From: Minwuia sp048007105
GTDB lineage: Bacteria > Pseudomonadota > Alphaproteobacteria > Minwuiales > Minwuiaceae
Assembly (NCBI RefSeq): GCF_048007105.1
Contig: NZ_CP180352.1
Span: forward strand, 682,001-746,000
Direction of reading: 5' to 3'
DNA: 64,000 nt
The translations under genes were made by a program, and so were the position numbers. This document shows, one piece after another, positions 61,137 through 64,000 of this stretch. Position 1 is the stretch's first letter. The number at the start of each line of letters is the position of its first letter. The notes under the pieces are model-generated. The model was not told the origin of the DNA. It worked only from the letters and a program-made list of their open reading frames with translations, and searched no databases.

Positions 61137-62198
61137 CTACCCCCGCAGGGCGGACCCCGCCCACGCCTGACGCAGGGCGGTCAGGGCGGCGGCCCAGACC
61201 ACCACGGCCATGGCCTGGTGCAGCGCGCCGAGCCAGACCGGCACCACCATCAGCAGCGTGGCGATGCCCAGCAGGACCTGCAGCACGGTGGCGTGGAAGA
61301 CGGCGGTACCGGCGGTCTTCGGCGCGCCCGTGCCCTGGCGGGCCTTCAGGAACAGCCAGAGCACCACGCCGGCGATCAGGTAGCCGGTGATGCGGTGGGT
61401 GAACTGGATCGTCGTGATGTCCTCGAAGAAGGACAGCCACCACGGCGCCACGGCGAACAGGTAGGACGGCACCAATTCGCCATCCATGTCCGGCCAGGTG
61501 TTGAAGGCGAAGCCGGCATTGGTGCCGGCGACGAAGGCGCCGATGACGATCTGCAGAAAGACCAGCCCGGTGATCAGCACGGCCGGCAGGCGGTAGCCCC
61601 GCGGCGCGGGCGGCGCGGCAGGCCGGCCCTCGGCGCGGATCCGCAATGCCGTCAGCCAGAGCAGGGCGAAGATCAGGAAGGCCAGCCCCAGATGCGCCGC
61701 CAGCCGGTACTGGCTGACATCGGGCCGGTCGATCAGGCCGCTCTGCACCATGTACCATCCCATCAGCCCCTGTGACCCGCCGGCGGCCAGCAGGAACACG
61801 AACCAGGGGATTTCGCGGCCCCTGATCCGGCCGGTGACGATGAAGAAGACCATCGGCACGAAGAAGGCGAGGCCGATGATGCGGCCCAGCAGGCGGTGGC
61901 CGAACTCCCAGGCGTAGATGGTCTTGAAGTCGTCCAGGGACATGCCCCGGTTGACCTTCTGGTATTCGGGGAAGTTCTTGTACTTGTCGAACTCGGCCTG
62001 CCAGGCGGCATCGGACATCGGCGGCAACCAGCCGGTCACGGGATGCCACTCGACCATGGAGAGGCCGGATTCGGTCAGGCGGGTGATGCCGCCGACGACG
62101 ACCATCAGGAAGACCAGGCCGGCGACGGCGAACAGCCAGATCGCGACGGCGCGGCGGCCGGACGCGGCGGCGGTGTGGGGAATGGTGGCAGCGCTCAT
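61137..62198 (-). CDS. ctaA: heme A synthase (COX15/CtaA)
   Basis: A 353-residue membrane protein with about eight helices. The conserved heme-ligand histidines are visible in EFGHRLLGR, AAHLGLAF, FTHRITGYL and ALHQAMAV. GGITRLTESGLSMVEWHPV is the family N-terminal signature. It oxidises heme O to heme A for cytochrome aa3 oxidases. No cytochrome oxidase genes are in the window. Confidence 0.95.
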   Translation of the reverse strand: MSAATIPHTAAASGRRAVAIWLFAVAGLVFLMVVVGGITRLTESGLSMVEWHPVTGWLPPMSDAAWQAEFDKYKNFPEYQKVNRGMSLDDFKTIYAWEFGHRLLGRIIGLAFFVPMVFFIVTGRIRGREIPWFVFLLAAGGSQGLMGWYMVQSGLIDRPDVSQYRLAAHLGLAFLIFALLWLTALRIRAEGRPAAPPAPRGYRLPAVLITGLVFLQIVIGAFVAGTNAGFAFNTWPDMDGELVPSYLFAVAPWWLSFFEDITTIQFTHRITGYLIAGVVLWLFLKARQGTGAPKTAGTAVFHATVLQVLLGIATLLMVVPVWLGALHQAMAVVVWAAALTALRQAWAGSALRG

Positions 62199-62269
62199 GC
62201 GGCGGGACCTAGCGCCCGGCGGCGTCCGGGGACAGGCGCCGATTGCCGCATGTCCCGCCCGGAAAGAAA

Positions 62270-62297
62270 GAAGCCCCCGGACGGAATCCGGGGGCTT
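62270..62297 (-). terminator. intrinsic terminator after degP
   Basis: GAAGCCCCCGGA and TCCGGGGGCTTC pair tightly around a 4-base CGGA loop, followed on the minus strand by CTTTCTTTCC. It lies 25 bp after the DegP stop codon. Confidence 0.8.
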
Positions 62298-62321
62298 CGC
62301 TCTTCAACGCTTGCGCGGCGG

Positions 62322-63842
62322 TCAGCCCTGGTTGAGCCGAACCGCGATGAACAGGCGGTCGTCGCCACGCTGGACCAGCAGCAGCACCGAGCGCGCCTTC
62401 GTGTCGGACACGCTCTTGACCTGCTTGGCCACGTCGGACGGGGTGCTCACCGGCTCCTGGTTCACCTCGATGATGACGTCGCCGGCGCGCAGACCCTTCT
62501 CGGCGGCCGAGGACTCGGGGGCGACGTCGGTCACGACGGCCCCCTTCTCGGCGTCGATCCCGAACTGGTCGCGGAGCGCGTCAGTCACCGGGCTGAGCTT
62601 CAGACCCAGCGAATCGAGCGAGCTTTCGACCGGTTCGGTCGTCTGTTCCGGGTCGACTGCCGCCATTTCCTTCTCGGCGGCCTCGAGCTCGCCCAGGGTC
62701 ACCTTGAACTCCTGCTCCTCGCCCTTGCGCCAGACCTTGACCGGGACTTCCTTGCCGACGCCGGTCTCGGCGACGATGCGGGGCAGTTCGCGCATCTCGT
62801 CGATGCTGCGGCCGTTGAAGGCGACGATGACGTCGCCCGACTTGATGCCGGCGTCGCCCGCGGGGCTGCTGTCGGTCACACCGGCAACCAGCGCGCCGCG
62901 CGGCTGATCCATGCCGAGGCCCTCGGCCAGTTCGGGGGTGACGGTCTGGATGCGGACGCCCAGCCAGCCGCGCTTGGTGCGGCCGAACTTGACCAGCTGG
63001 TCGACGACCGGACGGGCCAGATTGGCGGGCACGGCGAAGCCGATGCCGATGGAGCCGCCGGTCTGGGAGAAGATCGCGGTATTGATGCCGATCACCTCGC
63101 CGTCGACGTTGAACAGCGGACCGCCCGAATTGCCCTTGTTGATCGAGGCATCGGTCTGGATGAAGTCGTCATAGGGTCCGGAGCGGATGTCGCGGCCGCG
63201 GGCCGACACGATACCGGCGGTCACGGTGCCGCCGAGACCCAGCGGATTACCGATCGCAATCACCCAGTCGCCTTCCTCGGCGGCGTCCGAATTGCCCCAG
63301 GGCACGGCGGTCAAGGTGACACCGTCATTCGGCTTCACGCGCAGCACGGCGACGTCGGTCTTCGGATCGGTGCCGACCAGTTCGGCATCCAGGCTCTCGC
63401 CGTCGCTGAAGAAGACGCGGATCTCGTCGGCGCCGTCGATGACGTGGTTGTTGGTGACGATCAGGCCGCCGGCATCGATGACGAAGCCGGAGCCCACCGA
63501 GGTCAGCGAGCGGTTGCCCGGCGCCTGACGGCGGCGCTTGTCGAAGAAGTCCTTGAAGAACTCCTCGAAGGGCGAGCCCTCCGGCACCTGGGGCATCTCG
63601 AAGCCCTCATGCGGCCCGGCCTTGCCGGCCTGCTGGGTTACCTGGATGTTCACCACCGCGGGTTTCAGTTTCTTCACCAGCGGCGCAAAGCTTTCCGGGG
63701 CGGCGCGTGCAAAGCTGGCGGAAGCGGCGGCCATCACCGCCAGCACCATCAGAAACGCCACGCCGTAGCGGACCATCATGGCCCGGTCGTCCCGGGACGC
63801 TGCAACGGCGGCGCGTCCCCTTTCGGGTCGAATGAGTTTCAC
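62322..63842 (-). CDS. degP: Do family serine endopeptidase (DegP/HtrA)
   Basis: Up to 506 residues. The N-terminal membrane or signal segment (MMVRYGVAFLMVLAVMAAASA) is followed by the trypsin-like domain with His133 (IVTNNHVIDG), Asp163 (TDVAVLRV) and Ser239 (INKGNSGGPL), then two PDZ domains (RGWLGVRIQ..., and the C-terminal GLRAGDVIIEVNQEPVSTPSDV). It handles misfolded periplasmic proteins. A GTG at 63842 has AAGGAG upstream; ATG 63779 would start right at the signal sequence and is also plausible. Confidence 0.94.
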   Translation of the reverse strand: MKLIRPERGRAAVAASRDDRAMMVRYGVAFLMVLAVMAAASASFARAAPESFAPLVKKLKPAVVNIQVTQQAGKAGPHEGFEMPQVPEGSPFEEFFKDFFDKRRRQAPGNRSLTSVGSGFVIDAGGLIVTNNHVIDGADEIRVFFSDGESLDAELVGTDPKTDVAVLRVKPNDGVTLTAVPWGNSDAAEEGDWVIAIGNPLGLGGTVTAGIVSARGRDIRSGPYDDFIQTDASINKGNSGGPLFNVDGEVIGINTAIFSQTGGSIGIGFAVPANLARPVVDQLVKFGRTKRGWLGVRIQTVTPELAEGLGMDQPRGALVAGVTDSSPAGDAGIKSGDVIVAFNGRSIDEMRELPRIVAETGVGKEVPVKVWRKGEEQEFKVTLGELEAAEKEMAAVDPEQTTEPVESSLDSLGLKLSPVTDALRDQFGIDAEKGAVVTDVAPESSAAEKGLRAGDVIIEVNQEPVSTPSDVAKQVKSVSDTKARSVLLLVQRGDDRLFIAVRLNQG

Positions 63843-64000
63843 CGTGTTCGAGCTCCTTCGTTGAAGAACGGGTGGCCTTGGAAGTTCCTACGCATCTATG
63901 CCGCGCGCAGATGCCCTTCAAGCCTCTTCGCGTCCGTTCCGTGGCACGAGAATATGGCGTATTGGGCCGCCAATTTGGCAGAGATTGGGCAATCTGGAAA

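Overview
The window is a visibly high-GC chromosomal segment of an alphaproteobacterium. Three things support this. The 16S rRNA gene carries the exact target of the alphaproteobacterial probe ALF968 (GGTAAGGTTCTGCGCGTT, 51553-51570). The rRNA operon has the order 16S-tRNA-Ile-tRNA-Ala-23S-5S. The block rnd-kdsD-lptC-lptA-lptB-rpoN-hpf-ptsN is typical of the class. Genus cannot be fixed by eye; the PAS_5 protein, MlaA and catabolic gene types suggest a free-living, possibly marine Rhodospirillales-like organism (inference).

Layout. 1-1371: end of an ABC-2 permease gene, a small monooxygenase and a phytanoyl-CoA dioxygenase-type enzyme. 1378-8871, minus strand: envelope and nitrogen-regulation core (M23 peptidase, PtsN, HPF, sigma-54, LptB/A/C, KdsD with an apparent C-terminal frameshift, RNase D). 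9008-13274: accessory metabolism (DsbA-like isomerase, AsnC/Lrp regulator, thiolase plus DUF35 partner, NDUFA9-like protein). 13678-19712: glutamate synthase gltBD. 19732-28112: PAS protein, MlaA, an SDR/LLM-monooxygenase pair, an orphan sensor histidine kinase, agmatinase, a DUF1194 vWA protein, and an acyl-CoA dehydrogenase homologue lacking the catalytic glutamate. 28204-46684: catabolic accessory region with a GIY-YIG gene inside repeats, threonine aldolase, acyl-CoA ligase plus cupin, an ATC hydrolase-family protein, a GcvT-type demethylating dehydrogenase, a DddP-like M24 enzyme, an MttB-family methyltransferase, a crotonase, a beta-propeller protein, an M20 peptidase, a cobalt-type nitrile hydratase operon, a secreted serine protease and a CmcJ/NvfI-like protein. 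46766-52957: one rRNA operon on the minus strand with leader promoter, hairpin and boxA. 53022-63842: UvrD and DinG-type helicases, a TerB-like protein, an MFS transporter, two MaoC-like hydratases, heme A synthase and a DegP protease.

How the genes fit together. The minus-strand core block builds and exports LPS (KdsD makes the Kdo precursor; LptA/B/C move LPS) and couples nitrogen status to transcription (PtsN, RpoN). The 26.9-44 kb genes look like scavenging of methylated, sulfur-containing and nitrile compounds. The most interesting enzymes there are an M24 protein that keeps, at identical spacing, every metal and catalytic residue I recall for the DMSP lyase DddP, and an acyl-CoA dehydrogenase homologue whose Glu-to-Gly change recalls 3-sulfinopropanoyl-CoA desulfinase.

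The intergenic space is unusually structured. At least 18 palindromes share a TTGA/TCAA centre with variable self-complementary arms. Two composite copies directly flank a small GIY-YIG nuclease gene. A separate inverted pair of hairpin modules (38124-38235) shows compensatory stem changes. Together these resemble a REP/BIME-like repeat population with a possible nuclease partner, which I regard as the best candidate for something undescribed here.
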